64,000 bases of DNA from Odiellus spinosus (GCA_963920705.1 CAWUCO010000183.1:772268-836267), one strand, 5' to 3'; positions 48,814 to 60,760 are shown, counted from the stretch's first letter. Numbers and translations are program-made. Notes: generated from the letters alone by a model not told the origin.

Positions 48814-49209
48814 GACACATTTGTGAAAAAACCTTAATTTCTTAAAATTATATAAATCTTTCTTAAAAATTTTAAGTTCTAGATTAAAGCCGAAAAATAT
48901 CGAACACAACCTCACTCTGCGAAGATTTCACGAACTCTAAACTGTGGGATCAGGTACCTAGATGATATGTAGTTTCTCACCTAACATTTACGAATAATAA
49001 AAAGTGCATCCTATTAGTGGAAAAATTTGTTAACTTGCAATAATAACTAAAATGGAACTTATTTTAAAGTTATATTCGTGGTCACCTGCAAAAAAAGGTG
49101 ATCTATTGTGAAATATAAGTTGAATGTAAGTTACTTATTTTGAAGTTATAAAATCCCGGAAACCAACAAGAATATAAGTATCTCCTACGCGACTAGCCGA
49201 TGACAACAA
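48814..49209. promoter_or_regulatory. Presumed upstream region of the SBNO-like gene
   Basis: No TATA box in a convincing position. A short out-of-frame upstream ATG (ATGTGTCATGGCTGA) overlaps the chosen start. A direct repeat begins at about 48960. Confidence 0.3.
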
Positions 49210-49640
49210 AATAGGCCTTGGCTTCGTTTCAAGTTAGGAGTAATTTCAACGTAAGATAGATAGTTTGTGGTTAGGTTTTTGAAACGTTTATTCTACGTTA
49301 GTTATGAAAAACTAAATACGAAAGTAGATTACTGGTTAGTAGAAATTTTGATAGCGTCCTTACTAGACATGAATATCTGGACAGTAACAGGTAAGATATT
49401 AACAAAGTAAGTAAAATTATAAGTTTGAAAGAAGTTACGTTGAGCCTTTCGCGAAGGAATAGAAGTAGAGATGTAGTTTTTCAAATAACATTTACGAAGA
49501 ATATAAAGTACATCCTACAGGCGGAAAATTCGGTAAACTGATAATAATAACTTGAATGTAACTAACTTATTTAAAGTTATATTCGTGGTTACTTACAAAT
49601 AAAGTTTAATATAAGTAAAATATAAGTTATACTTACGTGC
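48960..49640 (+). repeat. Direct repeats, part 1
   Basis: A block at about 48968-49110 recurs at 49478-49600 (GTAGTTT, AACATTTACGAA, AAAGTTATATTCGTGGT). A second block, 49210-49475 (TAGGCCTTGGCTTC to AGTAGAGATGTAG), recurs at 51900-52180. Confidence 0.75.
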
Positions 49641-50096
49641 AGATTAAATAAAGGTAAATATCTAACCTAACATATTGAAACAGCAAATACGAGTAATGTT
49701 ATTATGTGTAACTTTCTTACCTCTTAGTTACCTAGTAGGATGTTGTTATTTAGACTAGGCTCTTAACATAACATACTAAAACATCACATAACGAGTAAGG
49801 TGTATTACGTGTAACTTATACATCTCTTAGTTACTTTGAAGGAGAATTTGCTTTTATGAAGTTTACGTATCATATTTAATCAGAATATAACAAGCATTGT
49901 GACAATTTGGAAGTTGCTTACCTATCAGATATTTGCAGGATGATGGTATTAAATTTAAATTATTTTCAAATTCAGCATATATTCTCTCTCTCGATCGAAT
50001 CAACAACAACAAACATCGAGACCTCTCGATCGAATCAATGTGAAGAGAAACCGAATAACACCGATTTTAGAAATGACCATTTCTAGAGCTGCGTTC
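49641..50096. other. AT-rich spacer, no gene seen
   Basis: Only weak internal repetition (CTAACATATTGAAAC / TAACATACTAAAAC). TCTCGATCGAATCAA occurs twice near 49988 and 50024. Confidence 0.4.
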
Positions 50097-50259
50097 ACAC
50101 TAGAGACTTTGAAACCGTTTTGAGCCGCTTTGGGAAGGTCAAATTATAATTTTTTGGGGTCACCCGTGTAGATCTTTCATCAAAAAATCCAATTAAGATC
50201 TCGAAGAGTCGATTTGAACATTCGAAACGGTTTGAAAGAGTCAAGTGTGATCGTAGCTT
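50097..50259. mobile_element. Small MITE (AGCTGCGTTCACACTAG ends)
   Basis: Imperfect inverted ends: AGCTGCGTTCACACTAGAGA and TCAAGTGTGATCGTAGCT, with inner GAAACCGTTT/AAACGGTTT. Confidence 0.7.
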
Positions 50260-50602
50260 AGTTCACCCGCGAAGAAACCTAATTAAAAGACCTAAAACTA
50301 CGTGCTTTCAGGAGATTAAGACCTACCGAACTAATAAAACAAGTTTTCCCGCCATTTAGTCCTAAAAAGAGGCGCTATGAATTTTCCGTTTTGCTCTACC
50401 TTTACGCGGTCTTGACGCGGTAGAGGTAAAACTCAGCCCCCGTTTGAGCTAGCGCTTCGGAAGCGTCTTTCCCGCCAAATTCGAAACATTGACGATTTTA
50501 ATTGGTTTTCGCGTTTGAAAAGTTAGGCCTAAAATATCCAGTGAAGATGGAACTTAACAATCAAGTTATTTTAACTCTTTTTGTTTGATTAAGCGGAACA
50601 AG

Positions 50603-50850
50603 GGGGAGAAGACGGCAGATCGACCCCCCTCATTAAAATACTATGAAAATCGTGAATTTGGGCCTTTGTCGACTATTATTGAAAACATGTCACTGTAGGT
50701 TCGGTTAGGTTAGGTTAGTCAATAGACTGTATTTGTTTTTATATTTATCGGAGTGTTTACATGCTCTTAGGAATGTTCTTTTTAAAAATTAATAGTCGAC
50801 AAAGGCCCAAACAGCATATTGAGGGGGGGTCGGTCTGCCATCTTCTTGCC
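50603..50850. mobile_element. 248-bp MITE with 8-bp target duplication and TTAGG core
   Basis: GGAACAAG flanks both sides (50595-50602, 50851-50858). Ends of ~30 bp are inverted (GGCAGATCGACCCCCCTCA on the left; the mirrored right copy carries two to four changes), and an inner pair GGGCCTTTGTCGACTATT / AATAGTCGACAAAGGCCC is perfect. The loop holds three TTAGG repeats (50702-50717). An 8-bp duplication suggests hAT-type integration. Confidence 0.85.
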
Positions 50851-50859
50851 GGAACAAGG

Positions 50860-51899
50860 AGAGGTATACGTATTATTTTCCGTGATACGATTAAAATGAG
50901 CGTTAGAAAAGCTCTTACTTTAAGAATCAAGTATAAATGTACGTTGGTAAATTATAATTTAAAACGGGTGTCCGGACATTAGAAGCGAGTGTCCGTACAT
51001 TAGAAGCGAGAGTCCGTAATTGAAAACCGCTATGTCGGAATTAGAATCGAACGTCCGGAATAGGAAACCACCACTTGCTGAAGGGAAAACGCTATTTCTT
51101 ATTACTTTACGGGTGTTTTCAGCTTGAAACAGGCTTAAAAGACGCGCAAAAGTTCAAACTATAGGATAATAGGTCAAACAGTTGGGGTACCTTTGTGTGG
51201 CTATTATTTTTCAATCGGTTTGTAAAAAGCGTCCGGAATGGGAAGCCACCACCCTATACCTGAAAAGTCCTCCTCTTGGATTACTTTTCACGCTCGACAC
51301 TACGTAACTTTTTCGATACGTAACCTAATAAAATTAAAATTGGATTTTACTTATATTATTATGATATTAATAAGGTGACCAAAAAGATACTAAAAATATA
51401 CAAAGGGTCGTAAAGAGAAGGGTTAAGCAGAAAAAGTAAGAACAAAATTAATTCCCCTACTTACGTACAACTTACAAGCTTCCATTTAAGTTTCAACTTA
51501 AGTAAGATCAAAATAAGGACGTTTCTCTGTTATTTATACATAAGGAGGGAAAATATTTGTAACAGTTAAAGTAAGGTAAAAATATGTAACCATGAAGATT
51601 ATACGAAAGTAGGTTAATTATAACTTTTAGTAAAAGGAAGAAAAAAGTAAAAAACGAAGATCATCGAAAATTGCTGAAGAATAAAGTTAGATTGAAGTTT
51701 ATTCGATAGATAAAGGTTCAGTAGGAAAATTATTACGATTAATGAATTGTTTGGTGAATATGACAAAAATAAGTTTCAACAATGTAAGAACGAAATATCT
51801 AAGTTACATTTAGGTTTATACTTACATTGCGAAAAACAAATTTTAATGCATCAAAAATTAGAAACTTACAAGAATCTAAGAATCTCCTTTGTGGCGAGA
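50860..51899. other. Intergenic, no gene seen
   Basis: Around 50970-51060 a short motif (GTCCGGA / TTAGAAGCGAGAGTCCG) recurs four times and again near 51231. The frames at 50761-50982 and 51747-51947 look non-coding. Confidence 0.4.
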
Positions 51900-52180
51900 A
51901 CTAGGCCTTGGCTTCAATTCAAGTTATTTGAGGTTAGTGAAGAGTAGTTTGAACGTAATTAAGATAGCTTATGGCTATTTTTTGATCCGTTTATTCTACG
52001 TTAGTTATGAAAACTAGATGAGCAAGTTGATTAAATATAGCTTACTACTTAATAGTGTTTTGATAGCGTGCTTACTAAACCTGATTTTCTGGACAGTAAC
52101 AGGTAAATTAATAACAAAGTAAGTTATATTAAAGTTTGAAAGGATTTACGTTGAGCCTTTCGCGAAGGAAAGAAGTAGAG
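51900..52180 (+). repeat. Direct repeats, part 2
   Basis: Diverged second copy of 49210-49475: TAGGCCTTGGCTTC, TTTATTCTACGTTAGTTATG, GGACAGTAACAGGTAA, GAGCCTTTCGCGAAGGAA in order. Confidence 0.8.
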
Positions 52181-52589
52181 ATGTAATCATCTTGTTGATA
52201 GTGATCATCACCGACTCACCTGACTTTGGGAAAAAATATGTTGTCAATAGTAATATAAGGCGATACGTAACGCCTTCCAAATCTCACAACAATCAAATGC
52301 TATTTACTTAAACTTTCAATGAGCTCCAAAAAGGTCAAAAGTGCTGTAATTAAATGGCAAAAAATATGCAAACATATTTTCATATCATAAATTTTAAATA
52401 TGCAGTAATTCCGAAGAATGCGGAATTCGTAGTTCAATTTTCTAACGTGTTAAAAAAGTAAAAATGTTCTGCTTAGAACGATACACTGCATAAGTTGCTC
52501 TTCATAAGAAAATATTTTTGAAATAATTTTAGTTAGTGTAATTATTTTGAGAAAATGGTTCAAGTAATTGAAACAATTAGCTGGCCCAA

Positions 52590-55500
52590 CTCCACCGTTC
52601 ACACACTAAAGAAGTTTATCTACCAAATTCTTATAGGCTTCTTACAACATTTCTTGCATAGTAACTAAAAACCAACATAAGCCACTATAAAATGATTTTC
52701 TAATACATATTGGCACACAAACAGTACTTAGCCAATAATAACTTCACTTTGCGAATAAGGCGAGTAATTACAGAGAAATCTATCTGAAAAATTATACCGG
52801 TACAAATTTTAAAAAAGTTACGTATAACTTGGTTATAGATATGTTATATCTAGGCTCCTTATAGCATTCCTGGATAGTAATTTAAATACAAACATAATTC
52901 ACAATAAAATGATTGGTACATATTGGTACATATACATATCCTAGCCGCTTATAACGTCAGCTACCAATAAGGCGAATAATTAGAGCGAAATTCATCTGAA
53001 AAAATCGTACCAGTGCAAATTAAAATAATATGTTATATCCAGGCTGCTTAAATAATTCTTGCATTGTATCTTCAATACAAACATAATTCCCTATAAAATG
53101 ATTTTCTAATTCATATTGGCAAACAAACAAATAGCCGCTTGTAACATGGGGTTGCAATAAGGCTATTATTTGCCATGAAATTCATCTGAAAAGATCATAC
53201 TTGTGCAAATTAAAAATTATAAGTTACTGATAACATGGCTATAATTATGTTATATCTAGCAAATTCTTATTGCCTGCTTAAAATAAATCTAGCATAGGTA
53301 CTAAAACTAACATAAGTCCCTTTAAAATGATTTTCTATACATACTGGCAGACAAACAAATCTTAAATGCTTATATCTTCACTTTACGATGTTACAGCAAT
53401 AATACAGCGATATTAGTCTGAAAAAATCGTACTGGTGCAAATCTAAAAAAATTTAGTTATAACTTGGTTATAACTATGTTATATTTAGCAAATTATTCTA
53501 GGCTGCTTATAGCTTTGCTTGCATAGTAAGTAAAAAAACATAAGCCACTATAATATAATAATCTAATTGGCACACAAACAATCAAAGCCGGTTTAACCAA
53601 AGACGAGAAAAGCAACCGTTTTTCTACCTTCATACACCGACTCTCTATTGAAAAAAGAATGTAATGGTATAAAGTCATCCTTTTACTCGCGGGTGGTTAA
53701 ATCTCGTACATTAGAAACAACCATATTGTAAATTGGCATACCTGAAGAGAAAATCTCCGAAAATAGTGGTATACCACTTGACGGAGGGGGAAACGATCTT
53801 GTACTACTATTTTCTCAGGCTTTAATGACCCGATTAGAATGTTATTTTGTACTGTTGAAGGCTAGCGAATTCTCGTCTGGTATATCAACGGTCCGTGCTT
53901 TAACGTCATTTTGCCAAAAATAGATTCTTTCTGAAAAATCTTACAGGTGCAAATTTAAAAACATATAAGTCAGGTATAACATCTTGTATGAATCAATTTT
54001 TTTAGGCTGCTTAGTATTTCTTGCGCAGTTACTAATAACTAACAAGTCACTATAACTTCACTTCGCAACAAGACAAATAATTACAATGAAATTAATTTGA
54101 AAAAATCAAACCGGTGCAAATTTTAAAAATATGTTACTTATAACTTGGTTATAACTATGTTATATCTAGGCTGCTTATAGCATCTTACTAACAGAATTTC
54201 CAATAAAGTATTTCATTCATAGTAATTGAAACACCATCAATTAAAGTCACTTGTAAATAAGTTATAATTAAGTTATATGTAATAGAAGCAATATTGCCTT
54301 TTAAGCATTTTAAATCTTTCTTGTGACAAAACCAATACAATCTTGACACATGTAAGTTGAACGGGTATAAGCAAGAAAATTAAGGAAACTCTACTTGCAA
54401 AGTTTTAAAAACCAAATTATGTAAATTATAAGTAGGTTGTAACTTTTCTAATGTATATTGGCAGACAAAGAAATGTAAGACAATTACAAGTTCATTTGGA
54501 CATAGCCTCCTCGATCACGCGCTTCGGCTGCGCTCGCACTGTAGAAGCCCCGGCAAAGAAAAAAATTAACATGTGTTTGAGAGAATAAATGGAAAATTAA
54601 AATGACACCAAAAGACGGCGCGAAAAAGCACTAAAATTTAGGGGGGAAAGTCGTGGCGAGATACAAATTCTTGTCTAAAGTTTTAAATTTACGCTCCAGC
54701 TTCCTGATTTTTTAACCACATCTAATTAAATATGTACGGATAATTTAAAAATTAATTCCGAGCCTTTGAGAATTACAGATTTGTGTCAATAATTGTTGAA
54801 ACTAGCGAACCTATTATTTTTCTCTCCGGACGGAGCTTTTTGCGGTTTTCACTTATTGCGCGGGTTTATTTTTAAATGTCAAGCCTTGATCAATTTACAC
54901 CGGTACTGTAGACACGCTAGATACTATTTATAAACTTATGTTCTAATTTCACCCTCTGATTTGATGTTATTCTATGGCAATATACTACTCTACTCCAAAA
55001 CAACTCATTTGCGAAAAATTAATCCCTATATTAATTAATAACGTATCGAGAAATACTTCAGCCCGGTACGAAAAAGTTAAAACACTCGTTTACAAATCCC
55101 TTTCTAGAAAAGTTCATAAAGTGTGAACCTTCAATTTTCCTCATTTCTATCGGTTTCTCCATACATAAATTGTTGTAAGTAATCTTAACAAAATATATTG
55201 CAATGAAAGATATTTTTTCGCCTAAGTAGTCAATTCTTGCATTGGGACTTTATTTTTTTTTGAAATTGGTTTGAATAAACATGACAAATTAATCAATTTC
55301 CACGCTAAAAATTGTCTTTTAAATTTTTAATTATTGCTTCTTATAAGTGTATAAATATATCACCTAATTTATCATTATCGTTTTAAAACTTGAATAAAAA
55401 TTTCACAACAAATTTCATGTGATAAAGCTTTGCACACGCTAAAAAACTTAAGTTGATCATTATTTTTTAACTTAAAAACTTCTTACTCTAAAATTATGAA

Positions 55501-56220
55501 ACTTGGTTAGGGAGATAAAATAAACTAATTTGCAAAACATATATTTTAATTGTGGCTTTTAAAAATCATTAAAGTCCTGAAAAGGGCAAAACCCTTCAAA
55601 TTTGGTCAGTTTCCCCCCTTTGAGACGTGCATCAGTTTGGTGTCATTTTGAAAATCTCGAGAATTCATTTATTCGCGATTTTCGGCCGATTGCCGGGGCT
55701 TCTATAGCGCGAGCGCAGCCCAAGCGCGTGATCGAGGAGGCTATGATTTGGATAAAGCAGTAGGCATATAAATGCTTTCAACGAAATTTTAAAAATAAGT
55801 TACTTATAACTTGGTTATAACTATGTTATATATAGGCTGCTTATAGCATCTTACTAACAGAATTTCCAATAAAGTATTTCATTCATAGTTATTGAAACAC
55901 CATCACTTTAAGTCACTAGTAAATAAGTTATAATTAAGTTATATGTCATAGAGGCAATATTGCCTTTTAGGCAATTTTAAATCTTTCTTGTGACAAAACC
56001 AATACAATCTTGACACATGTAAGTTGGACGTGTATAAGCAAGAAAATTAATGAAACTCTACTTCCAAAGTTCTTAAAAACCAAATTATGTAAACTAAAAG
56101 TAGGTTGTAACTTCTGCAAAACATATTGGCAGACAAACCAATGTAAGACGATTATAAGATCATTTGGATAAAGCAGTAGGCAAATCAAATGCTTACAACG
56201 AAATTTTAAAAATAAGTATT
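52590..56220 (+). repeat. Degenerate tandem repeat, ~230-bp unit
   Basis: Recurring order of CATAAGCCACTATAAAATGA, TTGGCACACAAACA, AACTTCACTTTGC, TCTGAAAAAATC, GGTGCAAATT, AACTTGGTTATAACTATGTT and AGGCTGCTTATAGCAT. About four copies lie in 52590-53560, others at 53940-54500, 55740-56220, and again after the LINE (60528-60740). The longest well-conserved pair is 54120-54500 versus 55790-56160. Confidence 0.75.
54501..55745. mobile_element. 1245-bp TIR element, 56-bp TIRs, 7-bp target duplication
   Basis: Ends CATAGCCTCCTCGATCACGC and its inverse; the TIRs match over about 56 bp with three changes. ATTTGGA flanks both sides (54494-54500, 55746-55752), and the empty site CATTTGGATAAAGCAG is seen in the neighbouring repeat copy near 56143. 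The interior is non-coding and contains the module also found at 1689-1759. Confidence 0.92.
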
Positions 56221-56315
56221 TCATTTGTCGGGAGAGTTCGAGGTGAACGGTCGCAAAAAACTAGAGCTCGTCGATGTTTGTTTCCTTATCGGGTTTTCCG
56301 CGATAAGGCCTAGTC

Positions 56316-57296
56316 ATGTCAGAGTGTAAAAAATGTGAAAAACAATTAACTAATGCTAAAGAAACGTTACAATGTACGGAATGCGAAGAATATTTCCATG
56401 CAGCCTGTACAAGCTTAAAATCTGAAGAAAATATACGAAAATTGGGATCACGCAAGTCAACCTGGAAATGCCAATACTGTAAAAGTCAAAATAAAGGAGA
56501 TGGAGACCGTGCCGGTGGCGAGGAAAGTACAAACGTAGACTTTCAACTGTTGGTGCAAAATGTAAGCCATATTTTGATTAAACTGAAAACCCTCGACGAA
56601 ATTCAAACAACGGTTAGCCACATTCCGATGATTCAAAAAAAGTTAGATAAGATAGATGCCATTGAAAAATCTGTGCAATTCTGCTCGGATAAGATTGATG
56701 ATTTCGCCAAAATATTAGCCACTGCTAATGATGATATAAAATCAGTAAAAAAAGAAAACGAAGATTTGCAACTAAAGAATAAGCAATTAAATATTCAAGT
56801 ATTGGAACACGATAATCAAATTAACGAATTAAAACAAGAGAATTTACTAACTAATTTAGAAATAATGGGAATTGATCAAACTAAGAATGAGAACTTAATT
56901 GAAATATTAAAAGCAGTTGCTAAAGTATTAGGTATAAAATATGTGACAGACGAAATCATAAATGTATATAGGTTACCCAAAGGCAGCAAAAACTTTCCGA
57001 TAATTAGGATTGTTTTTTCTAACAAAAAATCAAGAGATATGTGGCTTAAACAAGCTAAGACTAAAAAAGCTTTTAACGCCAGTGATATTGATAAGTCCCT
57101 GCAAAATGCAAAAATTTATATAAATGAGCAATTAACTCCACTAAATAAAAAAATCCTCTACGAAGTTAAACAAATAGCCAAAACCAAAACATACAAATAT
57201 GTATGGGTTACTAACGGCAAGATTTTCTTGCGTAAAGACGATCTTGAGAAAGCGATAAGGATTAAATCTATTTCTGACCTTACTTTAATAATCTAA
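56316..57296 (+). CDS. LINE ORF1: PHD finger, coiled coil and RNA-binding-like C-terminus
   Basis: 326 residues. PHD-type C4HC3 zinc finger at 4-55 (C4, C7, C20, C23, H28, C31, C52, C55). A helical/coiled-coil stretch covers about 75-185. The C-terminal part (about 185-320: LEIMGI, VYRLPKG, PIIRIVF, YKYVWVTNGKIFLRKDD) matches the FP25-like/RRM-like fold common in ORF1 of insect CR1-group LINEs. The product should coat LINE RNA and form the ribonucleoprotein with the ORF2 protein. ATG chosen because the zinc finger starts at once. ORF2 begins 53 nt after the stop. Confidence 0.9.
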   Translation: MSECKKCEKQLTNAKETLQCTECEEYFHAACTSLKSEENIRKLGSRKSTWKCQYCKSQNKGDGDRAGGEESTNVDFQLLVQNVSHILIKLKTLDEIQTTVSHIPMIQKKLDKIDAIEKSVQFCSDKIDDFAKILATANDDIKSVKKENEDLQLKNKQLNIQVLEHDNQINELKQENLLTNLEIMGIDQTKNENLIEILKAVAKVLGIKYVTDEIINVYRLPKGSKNFPIIRIVFSNKKSRDMWLKQAKTKKAFNASDIDKSLQNAKIYINEQLTPLNKKILYEVKQIAKTKTYKYVWVTNGKIFLRKDDLEKAIRIKSISDLTLII

Positions 57297-57349
57297 CCCA
57301 TAATCGCAGTCTTTGATTAATTTAGAAAGTAACCCGTAACCTTAACTTT

Positions 57350-60337
57350 ATGTTTGATGAATTCAACGAAATGCTCGATCAGAATGTTAATGTTAATGAA
57401 TTTATTGTTCAAAAGAATTTCCATAGAATAAATAATTTAGAAACTAATTCGATTAATATTTTCCATCAAAACATCCGTAGCATAATGAAAAATTTTGATC
57501 AATTTGTGGTTTTTCTAGAATCTTTGGAATACTCGTACGATATTATTGTCTTGACAGAAACATTTGAAATTATTGATACTGAATTATTTCTATTGGAGGG
57601 GTATAATATAATTAGTACAACTGAATATAAAAAACGAAACGATGGTGTAGTAATTTATATAAAAAATAATCTCGATTACGAGGAAAAATATATTAATATC
57701 ACTGGCGCAACTGTTAAATACCTGGACGTTACATTACCGAATAATGAATTATATAAAATAATTGCGTGTTATAGATCGCCAAGTAATCGCGAAATTGACT
57801 TTGTGGATAGCATAAGTGCGCAACTACCAGCTTTGGTACGTGTCGGCAATGCCGTATGGATAGGCGATATTAATATTGACACTTTGGATATAAATAACTC
57901 GATAGTGTCCGACTATCTCACGGTTTTATACGAATCTGGCTTTCGTTCCTGCATAAATAGTCCAACTAGAGTAACAGAAACATCAAAAACATGTCTTGAC
58001 CATATTTACATAAAACATAGGGATCACGCTTGTAGCGTAAGTTCCTATATTCTAGAAACAGTACTAACCGACCATTATTCGATTTTTATCTCAATCCCTA
58101 ATACTAGCAATCGCGTAGTACAAAGCGCTATTAGCCTAAAGTATATTGTAAATTATGATTTATTAACTAAGAACATAAATAGTGAATCATGGAAGGAGGT
58201 AATTTCTCAAAATGATTGTAATCAGGCGTTTAATACTTTTACCACGATATTTCAAAAACATATTGATAGTTCGGTAGAGAAATATCAATCAAAATATTCC
58301 CATAAGAAACAGAAATTAAAACCGTGGATTACGTCAGCACTCGTAGTATCAATCCGTAGGAGAGATGAATTGGCTAGACAAGTCAAAAGTGAACCATTTA
58401 ATTTAAATTTGAAAATATTCGCGAAAAAATATAGAAATAACCTGTATTCTCTAATAAGAACTGTGAAATTTAATTACCTTAAAAATAAAATTAACGAATC
58501 TAATCAAGAACCAAAGACAATGTGGAAAATCATAAATGAAGCTACAAGAAAAAAAACTAAAAGAGTCCCTATAGAAGAAATTAAATATAATGATAAAACT
58601 TATTTGTTAAAAGAAAGTCCAAAGGATATCGCGAATGTGTTTAATGAATATTATACGGCCGTTGGTTCTAGTCTAGCCAATATCATCTTAAATAAACAAC
58701 CTAAAAATGATAACCCCTGTTCGAAAAACCGATTGCCTCAAAAAATAAATGACAAAAGTTTATTTTTTAGCCCGATAACGCTATTAGAGATAGAGAGTAG
58801 TATTAATGAGCTTAAAAATTTAGATTCGAGTGGCTGTGATGGTATCAATATAAAAATTTTAAAACGTGTTAAGAAATATATTACGAAACCTTTGGTCCAT
58901 ATTATAAATTTGTCTTTATCAAGTGGAATATTCCCGCAAAATTTAAAAAAAGCTATTGTAGTCCCAATATTCAAGACAGGAGATAAAAAAAACGTATCAA
59001 ATTATAGGCCAATATCATTAATAAGTAACATAGCAAAAATTCTCGAAAAAATTGTAAAAAAACAGTTAGTGAAATTTTTGGAATGTACTAATTACTTCTC
59101 AAAGAACCAATTCGGTTTCAGGACTGGCTTAAGCACGAATGACGCCATTCTCCAGGTGACTAAAATGTTGTACTCCTCCATCGACAAAAACAAGAAAACT
59201 CTTGGTATATTTTTAGACCTAAGAAAGGCTTTCGACACAGTTTCACACCCAATTCTATTAGAAAAACTGGAAAAGGCTGGCATTAGAGGATTAGCTCTTA
59301 CCTGGTTTAAAAGTTACTTGGCAGAAAGAAAAACTGTAGTAAAGATTGATAATATTCATAGTAACGAGGAACTAACAATTTATGGTATACCCCAAGGAAC
59401 CGTTATCGGACCAGTTCTGTTCCTTATATATATCAATGACCTTTGTGATATTGACATAAATGGTAATCTAGTTTCTTTCGCGGATGATACCACCCTCCTC
59501 TTTGAAGGGGATACGTGGAAAGAAACTTACGATTTAGCCCAAGACGGCTTAAATAGCATATATAATTTACTAAACGAAAATTTACTAACACTAAATATAG
59601 ACAAAACTGTATACGTTTGCTTTACGGCGAAAGGGTACCCGCAAATAGATCATGATTTGACTATACATGACCATAATGGATGTTTAAATTGCGCTACTAA
59701 TTGCCTGAAACTTCAAAGAGTTGATAAAATTAAATATTTAGGTATAACTATAGATAGTAACTTAAAGTGGGAAGATCATATAAATAATCAAATAAAAAAA
59801 TTAAGGCAGTGTTTGCCCAGATTTTATGAGCTGCGTAACTTCTTAACACTCCCTTGGCTTAAAGTTGTGTATTACGCGATTGTACAGTCTATTTTATCTT
59901 ATGGAATATTAGGGTGGGGAGGGACGTACTATACAACTATTGAACGATTAGAAGTAATGCAGAGAAAAATTTTACGCATTTGCCTTAGGAGACCTAATCT
60001 AGAGTCCCGATTACAACTGTATAAAGATTTTAAAGTATTTACTGTCAGACAATTATATTCTAAAACAATACTATTAAATACGTATAAAATTCGTCATACT
60101 ATTCTACCACACAACATCTCTCATAACACAAGAACGGTATCCAGCGGTAACGTACTAGTAGAAAAAACGCAAAAAACAATTGGACAAAAACACGTAAACT
60201 TTTTAGGCCCCAAGTTGTTTAACTTCATAAATAACGATATAAAGCAATGTAACTCATTTCATTTATTTAAAAAAAAAATTACCACTTGGCTAATAACTAT
60301 CGGTATAACTCACTTGTATAACCTCATGGACTTCTAA
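57350..60337 (+). CDS. LINE ORF2: endonuclease and reverse transcriptase
   Basis: 995 residues, no stop or frameshift. N-terminal APE-type endonuclease (about 30-255): FHQNIRS, LTETF, GDINID, DHIY, TDHYSIF. A linker with basic residues precedes the reverse transcriptase (about 440-760): YRPISLIS, FLDLRKAFDT (motif A, ~621), IPQGTVIGP (motif B), SFADDTTLL (catalytic FADD, ~709), YLGITID. It nicks target DNA and primes cDNA synthesis there. No RNase H domain was seen at the C-terminus. Confidence 0.96.
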   Translation: MFDEFNEMLDQNVNVNEFIVQKNFHRINNLETNSINIFHQNIRSIMKNFDQFVVFLESLEYSYDIIVLTETFEIIDTELFLLEGYNIISTTEYKKRNDGVVIYIKNNLDYEEKYINITGATVKYLDVTLPNNELYKIIACYRSPSNREIDFVDSISAQLPALVRVGNAVWIGDINIDTLDINNSIVSDYLTVLYESGFRSCINSPTRVTETSKTCLDHIYIKHRDHACSVSSYILETVLTDHYSIFISIPNTSNRVVQSAISLKYIVNYDLLTKNINSESWKEVISQNDCNQAFNTFTTIFQKHIDSSVEKYQSKYSHKKQKLKPWITSALVVSIRRRDELARQVKSEPFNLNLKIFAKKYRNNLYSLIRTVKFNYLKNKINESNQEPKTMWKIINEATRKKTKRVPIEEIKYNDKTYLLKESPKDIANVFNEYYTAVGSSLANIILNKQPKNDNPCSKNRLPQKINDKSLFFSPITLLEIESSINELKNLDSSGCDGINIKILKRVKKYITKPLVHIINLSLSSGIFPQNLKKAIVVPIFKTGDKKNVSNYRPISLISNIAKILEKIVKKQLVKFLECTNYFSKNQFGFRTGLSTNDAILQVTKMLYSSIDKNKKTLGIFLDLRKAFDTVSHPILLEKLEKAGIRGLALTWFKSYLAERKTVVKIDNIHSNEELTIYGIPQGTVIGPVLFLIYINDLCDIDINGNLVSFADDTTLLFEGDTWKETYDLAQDGLNSIYNLLNENLLTLNIDKTVYVCFTAKGYPQIDHDLTIHDHNGCLNCATNCLKLQRVDKIKYLGITIDSNLKWEDHINNQIKKLRQCLPRFYELRNFLTLPWLKVVYYAIVQSILSYGILGWGGTYYTTIERLEVMQRKILRICLRRPNLESRLQLYKDFKVFTVRQLYSKTILLNTYKIRHTILPHNISHNTRTVSSGNVLVEKTQKTIGQKHVNFLGPKLFNFINNDIKQCNSFHLFKKKITTWLITIGITHLYNLMDF

Positions 60338-60527
60338 TTCTCTAACTCACCTTGAACTTGTGTTACTAATACAAATAAAACAAAAAGGAAAAAAAAAAAG
60401 TATTGATTATATCAATTCCCGGCCACGCACGAGCAATATTGCTCATGTGGCTAATGGGATGATACATTATTATATATGGAAATTAATGTAAAATAAAAAT
60501 GTATCAATAAATTAAAAAAAAAAAAAA

Positions 60528-60760
60528 TTCATAGTTATTGAAACACTATCACTTTAAGTCACTTGTAAATAAGTTATAATTAAGTTTTATGTCACAAAAC
60601 CAATACAATCTTAAAAACCAAATATGTAAACTAAAAGTAGGTTGTAACTTCTGTAATACATATAAGCAGACAAACCAATGTAAGCCAATTATAAGTTCAT
60701 TTCGATAAAGCAGTAGGCATATCAAATGCTTAGAACGAAATGATCTTGGCTTAGTATCGT
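60528..60760 (+). repeat. Continuation of the ~230-bp unit after the LINE
   Basis: Resumes with TTCATAGTTATTGAAACACT and runs through GATAAAGCAGTAGGCATATC as in the copy at 55870-56190, with a ~90-bp internal deletion. Confidence 0.85.

Larger units (their letters stand above)
56226..60527 (+). mobile_element. Full-length LINE (jockey/CR1-like)
   Basis: Starts about 90 bp before ORF1 and ends in an A tract (60514-60527) after AATAAATT. It has split a copy of the ~230-bp unit: GTATTTCATT on the left and ATTCATAGTTATTG on the right together recreate the empty site near 54215 and 55870, implying a target duplication of only 2-3 bp, or a small deletion at the left. The 3' untranslated region has a GAGCAATATTGCTC palindrome (about 60433-60446). 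Both ORFs are uninterrupted, so the copy may be recent and active. Confidence 0.92.
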
